A stretch of 64,000 bases of DNA from Hydrangea macrophylla. Lineage: Eukaryota > Streptophyta > Magnoliopsida > Cornales > Hydrangeaceae. The notes beneath the pieces are model-generated. The model had not been told where the DNA came from, ran no database searches, and saw nothing but the letters and a program-made list of their open reading frames with translations. The number at the start of each line of letters is the position of its first letter. Within the stretch, counting starts at the first letter, position 1. Made by a program: the position numbers and the translations under genes. The stretch is from NCBI GenBank assembly GCA_033977485.1, contig CM066982.1, positions 38,294,218 through 38,358,217 on the forward strand, read 5' to 3'. Positions 45,641-56,502 of the stretch are shown piece by piece.

Positions 45641-45749
45641 CGCGGGAGATCGAGAAAACTAAAGTTAAATTTTTTTGTGTTCTTCTTCATTTGCAAAAAT
45701 CAGTTCTCTTCGGCTAATGAGAGTGGAGCTAGGGTTTTGTCTACCATTG

Positions 45750-46012
45750 TTGTTGTTCTTCTTCCAAGCAGCCGCTCTCTCTGGATCTATCTTCCCTCCT
45801 CTCTATCTCTCTCCCCCGACCGCGCGCAACCTATCCTCCCTCTCTCTCTCTCTATCTCCTTCTTCCTCGCGACCATCGCCTCTTCCATTGCTCACACGCC
45901 ACCGCCGCTGCTACAGGTTTTTCTCTCTTAGAAATGTCTCTCTCTTACCGCCCTTTCTCTATCTCTCTCACCGCTGCCATCGTCTCACTATCTCTCTCTC
46001 TCGCTACACACA
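45750..46012 (+). repeat. CT-rich low-complexity stretch
   Basis: TCTCTATCTCTCTC-type sequence generates long but meaningless Ser/Leu-rich frames. It lies where the 5' leader of a captured or native transcript might be, but I see nothing to prove it. Confidence 0.7.
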
Positions 46013-46350
46013 GAGGTGATAAGATCGATTGGTGGGTCGGATAGTCCGACTACACAGTCCGGCAATCAAAGTGTTGCCGCCTCCGGTCATCGCCACCACC
46101 TCCGGTCTCTTTCTCACTATCCCTCTCTGCCTCTCTAATGGTGTCGCTCTCGATCTGGAACTGGATCTGAGGAAAAGCATAAAAAACCCTCAACCTTCTA
46201 GAGCCAAAACTCAAAGGTATTCTCTTCTCTATCTCATCTCTATCTCTCTCTTATGACTTCTCTGTTATATCTCTATCTCTCTATAAGGGATTTTGTTCCA
46301 AATTTGTGATTTGGTCTATGATTTCTCTAAGTTAAGTAAGTTACCCTTGT

Positions 46351-46613
46351 GATTCCAGATTTGTGCCTTCTATTTGTTCTTTTTTACATATGTTGGGGCT
46401 GTGGATAGTTTTGTTTTGTGCGGTTATTTTTGGGTTCTCTTGGCTACTATTGTGGAACTCCCTAAGTAGAGATGTTTCAGAGTGGGACTTTGAGTTGGTT
46501 TTTTTGGGGCTCATGCTGTCATTTTGAGTTACTGATGGTGTTCATGTTTAATGGAGCTCTTGGCTCCTTAATTGAAATTAATGAAATGTGCTTTTCAAAA
46601 AAAAAAAAAAAAG
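46351..46613 (+). mobile_element. 5'-truncated LINE tail with 13-bp target duplication
   Basis: The sequence AAGTTACCCTTGT (46338-46350) recurs at 46614-46626 directly after a poly-A tail (46597-46612). Between them are 263 bp ending TTAATGAAATGTGCTTTTC(A)n, like a LINE 3' end. This is a textbook target-primed insertion. Confidence 0.85.
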
Positions 46614-46626
46614 AAGTTACCCTTGT

Positions 46627-48021
46627 ACAAATCATGGTTTGTTTACGTATTACTGGATACTTTGTGAGACTAATAGCTGAAATTTCATAGTAAGTTGTTC
46701 CGAAAAAGTATATTCGCTGGAATTTTGGGTACAAAAATCAGAACAGTTTTTTGCTTCTCTTCTCTTGGTTGTGAGCTCTGTTCTGCTGTGATTAATTATT
46801 CCTTGTGTAAACAAAGTTTAATTATTCATGTCTTCCAAAGATATTATGGTTGCATCGTGTATCTGCTGGTATTTACGCCACCAGACACTACCTGTCCAAG
46901 ACATTCTTAGTTTAGCTTCTTCAAGACATTGCTATGCCAAAAACAGCAGGTGCAATTATCTCTCTATGAAGTTAAGTTATTTATTTGGAAGATTAGGAGC
47001 ATTAAGACTCATTTGGACTGACTTAATCATTACTAATATTTATGCAAACGGGAACTAATTATATATATATGGATGTTCTCTTCCACTCAGCCTCTGTTTT
47101 GGTGTGATATGTATCATGAATCTGTATTTTAAAAGTTGTGATTCCACTTTCTTATGAATGTTTTAACTACATTTTCTTATGATATATATATGTATGTATA
47201 TACTTGCATGTAGGGGCATACACTATGGTTAGTGGGTTCGTGTTTGGGAAATGGGCGTTAATTGGCAATGTGCTTTGTTGCTTAGTTAGCTGAGGTTATG
47301 AAGATATAGTACTGAAAAAAAATTATTTGAAAGCACCCACTAAAAGATGAAAATGCTTTACTCTTTTCCCTACACCTCTTTGCTTTTTTCTGTAGCATGT
47401 CACACAAATGATCTGTTTTCATTTATTATTATTTTTATTTCTTCTACTTACAATAGAAACATTTCTCTCTTTGGCTAGTTAAAATGTTAGACCAAAGAGA
47501 TAATATATCTTTTTGAGTGCCCAATACAGAAAAGAAAAATAGAATGACAGTTACGTAGAATAATTTCTCCAGTTTTAGAACACCCAAACCAAACTTAATT
47601 AACGGAATGTACATAAGTCAACTTAATTTATACAAAAAAAATTTATGTGGCAATTCTTTGTGCAGCCAATTATGGGATGTTAATGGAAAGTGACATTCTC
47701 AAACATATATATGATCCTTGAAATATGTATCTATGCCTACAAAAGCTTCCAAATTTAATACTGATTTTTTTGCTCATCTTTTGGATTTTGTTGTTTATTT
47801 CCATTGGGCTAGTTTGTGTATTTTGTAGAAAGGTTTTGGGTCTGCTTTTGGCTTTTTATGGGTTTCGTTCCCTTGTGGAGTTTGTTTTGCTCTACATGGT
47901 ACTTACCTCTAGGCTTCAATATATAAACCTTTTTTTTCCCTCAATTTAGCATGCAAAACTTGTGGCAAGGAATCCACTTGGTTATGGTATATGTTATTAT
48001 TTGATATCTACTATTTTACAG
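46627..48021. other. CACTA interior, no clear gene
   Basis: AT-rich. A possible exon-like piece around 46826-46945 (ending AAAACAGCAGG) has no recognised homolog. The stretch ending GGAATCCACTTGGTTATG (47970-47987) may be another captured exon preceding the one at 48022. Confidence 0.4.
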
Positions 48022-48127
48022 CGAGTGAATTTCAGGTGCACTGAGAGTTCCGTTGGGGTGGAGGCACAACTTAGTAATGTAGCTTCAATTACTCAAGCTA
48101 TTGATCCAAAGCTTCATCAACATTTAG
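48022..48127 (+). pseudogene. Exon-like fragment resembling a plant TBC/RabGAP protein
   Basis: After an acceptor-like CTATTTTACAG the frame reads SSVGVEAQLSNVASITQAID and PKLHQHLD. This resembles a stretch I recall before the TBC domain core of plant Rab GTPase-activating proteins (VEAQLSNLASI.QVIDPKLH.HL). The downstream catalytic part is absent. The identification is from memory and tentative. Confidence 0.4.
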
Positions 48128-48214
48128 ATATTATATTTCATGCTTGTCCATTTCTTAATATAGTTTTTCACCTACATTTAATTTGAACATAATATCTGCT
48201 ACTATCACTTACAG

Positions 48215-48284
48215 ACACCTAATAGTCCTCATTGGTTTGAAGTTCTTGTGTCTTGCTTGTTGTCGAAAGAAAATTTATGCACAG
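48215..48284 (+). pseudogene. Exon-like fragment, unidentified
   Basis: A 70-bp open stretch between CACTTACAG and GTTTGC encodes TPNSPHWFEVLVSCLLSKEN. Splice-like borders and base composition differ from the surroundings. No family recognised. Confidence 0.3.
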
Positions 48285-50262
48285 GTTTGCATTCCAAATT
48301 AAGCTTTCACTTGAGAAGATTTAAACTTCTACTATCTAAACTTTATCAAATCTTTTCCTTTTGGTTAGACTGCCTTGGATCACTTAGTTTAGAGGAATGC
48401 TATTGACTCATCTAGAATTTAAAATTTTGAGTCCAAAAAACTTGTTGCATTGCTCATTAGATTGGTAGGTTTGCCTTATGTCAATTGTATGTATAATTGT
48501 GAGTTGAGACTTGAGAGTTGATACATTGTTGTGCAAAATTTTAACATTTCGCATGACATAATTTCACACATATAATTAAAACTATATGTGCTTTTATTAA
48601 AGTAGGTTAGACCCATTCAGGATATCACATCCCTTAGTTACAATCCCTATTTAAAGGAAACACCTTTTGATTCCAATTTAAAAGACTAATTTTAAATTAA
48701 ATGAAATGAAATTTATTATTTTTTTGTTTGGGCTGGACCTAGGTTAATGACCCAGGTTTCCTACGTACCTACAAATGGGATCAAGCCATGTCATAGTTCT
48801 TTTAGGAAACCGGTTTTGATTTGGTCGCGATTTAGGGTGAATGACCCTTAAATTTAAATAGGGTGTATGACCCTTAATTTATAATGGGGTGTGCTCATTG
48901 TTTTAAATATGGGTAAAAGTCCATTAAATTTAATATGGGTAAGTGCCCATATAATGAAGTTGAATTTTAATGAGTATACGAACTCATAAATTTGACAGTG
49001 GATATGTGATCCATGTCTAGTTAATGATCTTAGATTTGAATTTAGTGAGTGTACGGACTCATTTTAATTTTCCTTTTCAAAGTTCTCTCTTTCTTTCTCT
49101 CTCTTTTCCACGTACTTCTGTCACTCCTTTTCTGTAACTTTTTTTTTGCTCTCTCTGTCCTCTCTGTCCTCTCTGCTGATATAGACTTGGTCTATCTATA
49201 GACATGAAAGGGGTAGTTAGCTCCACTTGCATAGTGGACAGTTAATATGGAGGTGGAAAAGTTAATGAGTGAAGTCATGGTCCACTACTTACTCCAGTCA
49301 CATGCTAGAATTCCTATTCTATATCACATGCTAGACTTTTGTATGATTGTTCAACCAAATATCTGAATTATTTGGGTTTTGTAATGGGCTATCCATCAAA
49401 TTAATCCCATGTAATTTACAACAATGGCTATTTTCTTTTCACCGATCACAAATTGTAAATTTGAGTGTTCCTTAAAAACACTAAAATTTATCATTTAACA
49501 TACATAATTCAATAGATTTTACCAACACTGCAATAGCTCGCAATAGCTCCTAGCTGAGACATCATCCCATTTATGATTAAGTTTTTGTTGAATCAGTTGG
49601 TACAATCTGTGGTTTTTTATGTATTCAAATATTGAGTTCCACATATAGAACCAAATTGTATTGAAATTTATTTAAGATGCTTTCCTATATATTCACAGAA
49701 AAAATAATAATGTAATAGTGATGTGCTGAGGATCATAATCTCATGGGTATTTAAATAGTGATGTGCATTCTTATTATAACTTCTTCTTTTTTTTTCAGTT
49801 GTGAGTTGAATATCTCAGTTCTAGATTGAGAAGGTAAATGTCCAGCTTTAGATAATTCTTTCCTTGCTTTGGACTCTGATTGAATCTAGATCAAAGGAAA
49901 GTTAGTTTTTGTCCATTGAATTTCTTTAAAGCTTAGTTCGTTTATAAATATGTGAATGCTAGTAAAGCTAATAGTGGTTCTTTTTTATTTTTGTTGGTAA
50001 AGCTAATACTGGAATATATTAGTGATATACTTGGCATTGAACCATTACTTCTTTACCATCTATTAGTTATATCCGTTTGGCTTTGGGTTCCCTCTATTGT
50101 TTTTTCTTAATTATCATAGAGTGCTTATTTGTTAGTATTTCCTCATTTTTACTTCAAATGAGCTCATGGCTTCATTTTCTTAAAATCTGAATTTGGTCTT
50201 GAACCATTTGATACTCACATCGTTTTCAATTAATTTATGTTTGACTGGTGTTTTCTTTTCAG
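48285..50262. other. CACTA interior, no gene seen
   Basis: AT-rich. About 48820-49080 contains loosely repeated phrases such as GGGTGAATGACCCTTAAATT and GGGTGTATGACCCTTAA, possibly part of an old LTR. Confidence 0.4.
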
Positions 50263-50327
50263 CTAGTGTGCACAACAAATCAAAGAAACCTGGTGCTGCT
50301 ATCCGAGATACCAATGCAACTTTAGAG
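50263..50327 (+). pseudogene. Exon-like fragment, unidentified
   Basis: After GTTTTCTTTTCAG, a 65-bp open stretch reads SVHNKSKKPGAAIRDTNATL and ends at AGAG|GT. The acceptor is strong. No family recognised. Confidence 0.35.
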
Positions 50328-51421
50328 GTCATTCTTCCATTCCTTAGTTTGCTAGTGGTTAGTGTTTGTGAGTGTCTATTATTATAAGCCATTCATCCAA
50401 ATTGACAGAAAAAAGTAATTGGCTGCAAAAGGAATAATTACAGTGGTAATTTTTGCTGATTTTGTTACCATGTTTTAGTTTCATTTTTCAAATATTTCAT
50501 GATGTTCTTACTTCTTAGTCAACTTGAGCAATGGTTTAGTTTAGTTGGTAAAAAGGCACGTATGTTCTTGCACGAGACCACTACAAAGTGGTTCTCATCA
50601 ATCTGATAGACTTTTTTTCCCCTTCATTTTGACTTGAATTTATTAGGTACATAGCTCTGCTTTGGACCACTTCTAGGTCTTTTTTGAATCAAATGCAGGT
50701 TTGTTTTGACCATCTCCTTTATGGTGTTCGAGACCATGCTTGGATTTCATAAGTAATTATGGAACTCAAAACCTAAGATGAAACTGTTTAGCGAACAAGA
50801 CTATGGATTCAATAACAAACAAATGTGAGTCGACTGCATAAATTTACAATTGGTTAGCTTTTGAGTTTTCAAAATTTTTTTCTTTTTTTTTGCGATTGAA
50901 TCGTACAAACTGCACCAAATGTGCCCTTTGTGTTCATATACACATACTATTTTCGTTCTTAAATTGGGAAGGTACTTTAATTCAAATTCCCATGAAATTG
51001 TAGTTGCTTTGAATTGAAGTAAGGTTAAAAGTCAAGTCAATTCACTAATTAAGAGAATTTTCTCAGCAAGTTCTTAGTAGATATTATGAACTTATGAAGT
51101 AGTTACTTAACACAGTTTTTCAGCACATATAGCAAAAGTCACTAACTATTGAAACAAGTAAGGTTAAATGGATTTGATTTTTATGTGTTAAATTTGCACT
51201 TGTTTGTCACACATTTAGAAACTAATATGTAATTCTACTTGTCAATTTGCAATTTGTACTTGTACAAATTGGATTTAGGCCTAAACTTTCACTTTTCATC
51301 ACCAGAATCACTTTAGGCCTGGAATGCATATCATTTATAATAAATAGGGCTTCTATATTTCCATTTCCTGGTTAACCATTAAAATTTCTTGCAGTAATTT
51401 AACATATATTGAGAAGAGAGT
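50328..51421. other. CACTA interior, no gene seen
   Basis: AT-rich sequence without reading frames or clear repeats. Confidence 0.5.
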
Positions 51422-51589
51422 GTTTTTGCTCACCCAATAAATCGTTCACCAATGCTCACCTAAGCATCCCATTGGCCAATGCACTGGGACTCAGGATTAA
51501 ATAAATGATGTTTAATCCCGAGTCCCACTGTATTGGCCAATGGGAGGATTGGGTGAGCATTGGTGAACCATTTTTTGGGTGAGCAAAAC
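51422..51589. mobile_element. Palindromic MITE, 168 bp
   Basis: GTTTTTGCTCACCC at the left and GGGTGAGCAAAAC at the right begin arms of about 80 bp that pair along most of their length (TTCACCAATGCTCACC with GGTGAGCATTGGTGAA; CCCATTGGCCAATGCA with TATTGGCCAATGGG). It is non-coding. No target duplication could be identified. Confidence 0.75.
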
Positions 51590-51928
51590 TATTTTCTGTT
51601 GAGAAAGGGCACTATATTAAAATTCTAATGAAATGTAAATCTATACACCTTTGAGTTCTTACCAATTTTTTTGGCTGAATTTTGGCTCAGTTTATCTCAA
51701 TCTTTCTTCAATTCCGATGCCATGGATAAATTTCCTTTCATTAGGTTTACACTAATCCGCTTCTAAATGCATATTTTCTCAATTGCAAATCCAGCATAGC
51801 TTTTCACCCAGAGTAGAAGAGTCCTTCAGTTTGTTACAATCCCATTATAAGGTAATCCAAATTTATTTATTTGTTTTCTTTTCCTCTGATCCTGCTGGAG
51901 CTGGCTTTGAAGGTACTGTTGCGCTTAA

Positions 51929-52430
51929 TTTTTTTTTTGCTCAGTAATAGAACAATTTTTATTAAAGGATGGAAAACCACCATTGGTTACAAAGTCACTC
52001 GAATCTTATCAGCCACCTCAAGGAGAACAGAAAAACAACCCCCAAACAAAAGCCATAACTCATCAAGAACTTAAAACAATAGCACCATGCAATGTACTAT
52101 TATCAGAAGTAAGACAAAAGCACCAGTAACCTTGTAACAGACCTGCAACAGACCCATGAAGCCATAACTAAAGCCCAAAATCTCTCCCATAATGACTACG
52201 GAATTCAGCACTATAATATGGAGATCGAATACTGAAAAAGCTTAAGACCACAATAATCTTGCCCACTGTAGACACCCCAAAGCACTCGGAATACAAAAAA
52301 CCACCACACTTGCTTTCGGCACAAGTCCAAAACAAAAACCAGAAAAAATAAACTCCTAGCAAACTACAGGTAAACATCCCAGTCGAAACCAAATCTGAGA
52401 ATCCAAAACAAAAGCTTCCCTGACTGTTGA
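51929..52430 (-). mobile_element. LINE 3' fragment, minus strand
   Basis: A T-run at 51929-51939 followed by TAATAGAACAATTTTTATTA is, on the other strand, a LINE-like 3' end with poly-A. The upstream part has no clear domain. Confidence 0.5.
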
Positions 52431-52436
52431 TTTTTT

Positions 52437-53330
52437 ATTTTTTTTTACTCAGCTTCATTAGTATTAAAATGGGCAAAAGTCCATTAGTAATGCATCTGCA
52501 TGGCACTCCATACAAGTTGCTATACCCATAAAAGGCAACCAAGACCAAAACCACAAGAATAAGCAGTTACCCAAAATTCTGCAGACACACAAAGCTTCAC
52601 ACCGAGAAAATCTACATCAGCAGCATAACACATCCAGGTCTATAAATCGACAGCAGGCCAGCTCAAGAAACTACATAGCTTCAACAGTGCCAAAATCAGT
52701 CCAGACCACTTCATTACCAGCATTTCCACACATCCAAAAGTTGGAACTCTATTACTTTGTTCATACTCGGACCCTGTCATTTTCCATACCAACAGAACCC
52801 ATTTGATCCTGGAACCAAAGTCTGTCCTAATCCATTTGAGCTTCAGCACTTCCTCGAACATGTTTACAAGCTCCTTTATAAGTTGCCGAGGAAGCAATTG
52901 CTTCTCCAAATTTGGCCCTTGAACTTTGACTTCTTTCAGCCGCACAAGTGAGCCCGATCAGAATGGCTTCCTATTGCAGATTTTGACACAATTCGCCCAA
53001 GCATTGAATGAAAAGGAAAAATCCTTTTCCAATGCTTGCACCCAATGAAAACCTCTTAGCTTTATAATTTCAACTAACTTTTTAACATTCCAAGACTTTT
53101 CTTTGAACAATACTTCATTTTGCTAACCAAATAGACCACAAGCCTGCACAACAGACAAGCTTCCACCATGTGCGTAAATCTTTTTTCATTGACACCCCTT
53201 TCCATTGACAACAAAAGCCTCCACCGAGAAGCCACATCACCAACTTAAATTCCACCATTTCCATATCAAGGTCCATACTTCCCACACCCAGTTATGTGTT
53301 AATAAGTGGTATTTAAGCAAGATGCCTTGC
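52437..53330 (-). mobile_element. LINE 3' fragment with ORF2 C-terminus, minus strand
   Basis: A T-run (52439-52446) and TTCATTAGTATTAAAATGGG mark the poly-A end on the minus strand. Around 53000-53180 the minus strand reads LWSIWLARN, then KSWNVKKLVEIIKLRGFHW, like the C-terminal region of plant L1 ORF2. It is a 5'-truncated copy, distinct from the L1 at 26295. Confidence 0.6.
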
Positions 53331-53647
53331 TGCTGGAAATATTTTGGGAGGTATGCAACTTAAAAAAATGGAAAATGTGCACAACCATTTTCTGGACAGG
53401 ATATAAATTTATGTATATGTAGTATATAACATTTAGAGAAAATGGTGGTGGTTCATAGGATGTAGCCAATTGTTCAGCGAATACACTAGTTCATGTTGGT
53501 TGTGTTGCCAAGATCAACCCTTCTTTTCCTTTAGATAAAGTTTGTGTTCTTAGTTGTAGAATTCCTATAGGTTAGGGGAAATAGCTATTAATTTGGTTCC
53601 TATACACTTTTATGAATTACTGTTATTTGTATTAATGAGAACTTGGT

Positions 53648-53905
53648 CCCATCTTGAGGGTTGTAAAACCGAAGAAGGGTTCGACAGTGGAAACTTTTGA
53701 ATTGGGAGTTGTTGGCCTTGCTGTGAGTTTCTCTCTATTAAATATAGATAGTAGTTTGTGTATTAATTTACTGATTATGCTATTAATGAAATTTGAATTA
53801 TGGTGGATTTTCTTGACTAGATCGCTGAAGGGGCGGGGCTAGAATTGCTGGAGCCTCGAGAATCATTGGCGTTCATTTCAACTTAGAAGAGATTTATTTA
53901 AGGTG
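53648..53905 (+). pseudogene. Captured alcohol dehydrogenase fragment, two exons and an intron
   Basis: The first exon (about 53648-53722) reads RVVKPKKGSTV, then FELGVVGLA, which parallels the KPKKGS.VA.FGLGAVGLA segment at the start of the NAD-binding fold of plant medium-chain alcohol dehydrogenases. The first Gly of GLG is Glu here. A GTGAGT donor at 53723 and a TAG acceptor at 53820 bound a 98-bp intron. The second exon continues IAEGA and, after a 1-base shift, ARIAGASRIIGV, the expected next segment. Only about 50 residues survive. It is a host gene piece carried in the CACTA element. Confidence 0.75.
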
Positions 53906-53987
53906 ATTGAATGTACTTAAACAAAAATTGTTTGTCACATAATCTCGTGCAAATAAATGGGTTAGTCTTATAGAAGAGAAGGATCTT

Positions 53988-54057
53988 GTGCAACAAGACA
54001 AGCTTAGCATGGATTTGATGTTGTGCAACAAGACAAGCTTAGCATGGATTTGATGTT
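53988..54057 (+). repeat. Perfect 35-bp tandem duplication
   Basis: GTGCAACAAGACAAGCTTAG and the following 15 bases occur twice in direct succession without a mismatch. Confidence 0.9.
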
Positions 54058-54465
54058 TTTGCAGCATGTTGCTTCAATTTGAACAGGGACGCGAAGAGAG
54101 GTAGAAGAGAGTGCTGGTGTTGCTTTTATTGAGCTTAGGTTCCCTTGACAGTAAGTGGACAATACATGTATCTTAGATTTTCTAATTTAGTAATTGGTTT
54201 AGTGAGTACTTGTAGTCGAACAATGTGTATGTTATGATGGATTAGCCTTAATGGTTTTTGAACTTGATATTTACGATGTGTATTTGGTTTCTTGAGTATT
54301 TGTAAGGAACATTAATCGATTAGATTTTTTGTTGTTGATTCCAATTGGTTGGTATTGAGATAAATATAATGGAGCGGAATTGATTGATTGGTAGATATGA
54401 TTATATATAGTTTTGTACAGGGTAGTGATATATTGGTGCAATCACCATTTTTAAAAAAACAATTT

Positions 54466-54892
54466 TTTTAAACATTTATGTCATTTTTAAGAAACTTGAC
54501 ATAACTAAATAAATATTTATGTCACTTTTATAAATTATTTATGTCGCTTTAAAATAATTTATGTCGCTTTTAAAGCATTTATGTCACTTTTAAGACTTTA
54601 ATGTAATTTTTTTGTTGATATTTATGTCACTTTTTTACTTTTATGTCACTTCAGGTTAAAAGTAACATAAATAAAATGGTATTTATGTCGCTTTTAAGTA
54701 TTTATGTCACTTTTTATTAACATTTGTTTTGGTTTTATGAAGCATTTATGTCACTTTTATAAAACATTTATGTCACTTTTAAAACTTTTATGTCGCCCCC
54801 ATTTATGTCACTTTTTACTGAAAAAAAAAGTGACATAAATACCTATTTATGTCACTTTTTAAGTGACATCAAAAGCCTTTTTCCTTGTAGTG
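54466..54892 (+). repeat. Right subterminal and terminal repeats of the CACTA element
   Basis: At least fifteen copies of TTTATGTCACTTTT or close variants lie in about 400 bp, mostly in one orientation, with GTCGC replacing GTCAC in several. The terminal CCTTTTTCCTTGTAGTG follows. Confidence 0.9.
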
Positions 54893-55377
54893 TTGGATGA
54901 ATACACATTTTTCCTTTTAAACTGTCATCAGGCTTGACTCGACCTATTCACACGGGTGATTCATCTTAGCACCAAGATAGCTGACTATGAACATGTGTGT
55001 TTATCAGTGCTTGGACGGCGAGCAAGTTGAAATATCTGTGTTCATGGCCCTAAGAGAGAGAGCTAGAGCACCTATATATGTACGGTATAAGAACATCAAG
55101 CAAGATATAGACGCTATTACTTATATGTCGCCTTAAGATAAGTTTTAAGATGAGACCAATTAATATATTTATAACTGAGTCAAACATAATGATCATCCAC
55201 ACCTCTATGTAGCCTACCTTTTGTAGCCAGATGTAAGATTTCAGATAGGCGCCAAGGGGTGCGATTATGGTAAAAACTGAGGTTAGACATTTGTGTAATG
55301 TCTAGACCAAGATTCGTATGGTGTTACTATCACCATATAGTGATACGTCCATTTTTATGGAAGAATGTCATAGCATA
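54893..55377 (+). other. Copia 3' region, right of the CACTA insertion
   Basis: Non-coding continuation of 45412. It ends where the Tat-like LTR begins at 55378, so the copia 3' LTR, if present, lies beyond that element and the window. Confidence 0.6.
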
Positions 55378-55989
55378 TGATGATGCCAAAAACTGGTAAG
55401 AAGAATTTAGAGAGAAAATATGACAAGAACAATTTGTGAGTGGTTCGGTCCCGTTAACAAGGTGACCTACGTCCACGGTTGCGTCTGTGCGCTCTCACTA
55501 GTAGATCACCAGCGGGCCTGGTGAGCCAACAAGTAGGGGTGGAACTACCAGTAATACCGGCCGGGTGTATGCGTATTGATGGTGAGTTCTCTGTTTAGGC
55601 TTGTAGACTAGAGAATAATCATCGGGCCCCCTATTGACAGGGTAGGTGGGCTCTTTTATAGATGCAAGAGTCCACCCCTATATGGTAAGTTAGTAGGATT
55701 AGGAAGCCGAATCTAATCACAATAGATTTGCATGATTTTAGGAGAGTTCCCTAAGTGGTTTAGGAAACTACTATATCTCCATTCGCAGACTTGTATTGAT
55801 TTAGGAAACTACTGGATAGGACGGGATCACAGGACCCCGCGATCTTCATTCCCGGCCAGTTGGTGCCAACCGCCCGGTCCTGATAAACACTTCTAGATAG
55901 CTCGGCTATTGGCGCCTTTACCGAAATAACCGGAGCCTTCTGGTGATGTGGAAGGCTGGCTTCATGGCTCGATTATTTTGGACATTTCA
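55378..55989 (-). repeat. 3' LTR of Tat-like copy 2
   Basis: On the minus strand it starts TGAAATGTCCAAAATAATCG and ends GGCATCATCA, 612 bp. TATAAAAGAG lies at 55662-55671. It aligns with the LTR at 8580-9216. Confidence 0.88.
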
Positions 55990-56005
55990 GTTGCCCCCCA
56001 TTTTT
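55990..56005 (-). promoter_or_regulatory. Polypurine tract of Tat-like copy 2
   Basis: AAAAATGGGGGGCAAC on the minus strand abuts the LTR start. A second copy lies at 57878-57893. Confidence 0.75.
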
Positions 56006-56374
56006 GGAACTGACTGGATGCTTCATCGAGTGAGGATTCAAAAATCAATATTGCCTCGGTAGCCGTCCGGATGTCCTCCAGGAATGCTGCTCGGGATGGG
56101 GCCCACACCCCTGGTCCCCCGGTGGAGAAACCGACCGGTGCAGGTATGAGCTCGGGTGTGGGCATTGCCACGTGTCAGGGAGTGATTGGCCTGGTCAGGG
56201 TCCAACGAAGTCGGTTCGAATGTAGCCGAACAGTTACATGGTAATCGGACCGTCATATCACGCATTTAATGCGCGCGTCTTTTGAGGCGACGCTTCACAT
56301 GCCCGAAGTGGCAGTACTGGCGGAAAAACATATGAGCCGTTCGATCAGTTTTGATCTGAGCTGTCCGTGGTTTC

Positions 56375-56382
56375 TATATAAG
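56375..56382 (+). promoter_or_regulatory. TATA box of aORF1
   Basis: TTTCTATATAAGGAGCACCT lies 121-128 bp before the aORF1 ATG. The surrounding 400 bp (55990-56400) is repeated at 57878-58270 before aORF2. Confidence 0.75.
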
Positions 56383-56502
56383 GAGCACCTGTTCATTCCA
56401 TATATTCCTGCTGTTTGAAGAATGAATATACCGAACGGTCTTTGAGAACGAAGTACTCTCGAGCTCCCTTCGTCTTCTTTTTACAACCTAGGCTTCTCCC
56501 CA

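Larger units (their letters stand above)
45413..54892. mobile_element. CACTA (EnSpm-type) transposon, 9.5 kb, with captured gene pieces
   Basis: Ends CACTACAAGGAAAAATGC and, at the right, GCCTTTTTCCTTGTAGTG are perfect inverted repeats over 13 bp or more. The 3-bp duplication TTG flanks it (45410-45412 and 54893-54895). Both ends carry many copies of TTTATGTCACTTTT, as expected for subterminal transposase-binding repeats. I see no TNPD-type transposase. The interior contains an alcohol dehydrogenase fragment, other exon-like pieces, LINE fragments and a MITE. It is non-autonomous and fits the Pack-CACTA type. Confidence 0.9.

Noticed and set aside
45675..46019. 114-codon frame inside the CACTA element
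   Set aside because: It is a translation of CT-rich low-complexity DNA, giving Ser/Leu/Pro runs without a domain.
47988..48021. Intron between two exon-like pieces (GTATAT to CAG, about 34 bp)
   Set aside because: Too short for a plant intron, so the two pieces were not joined into one gene model.
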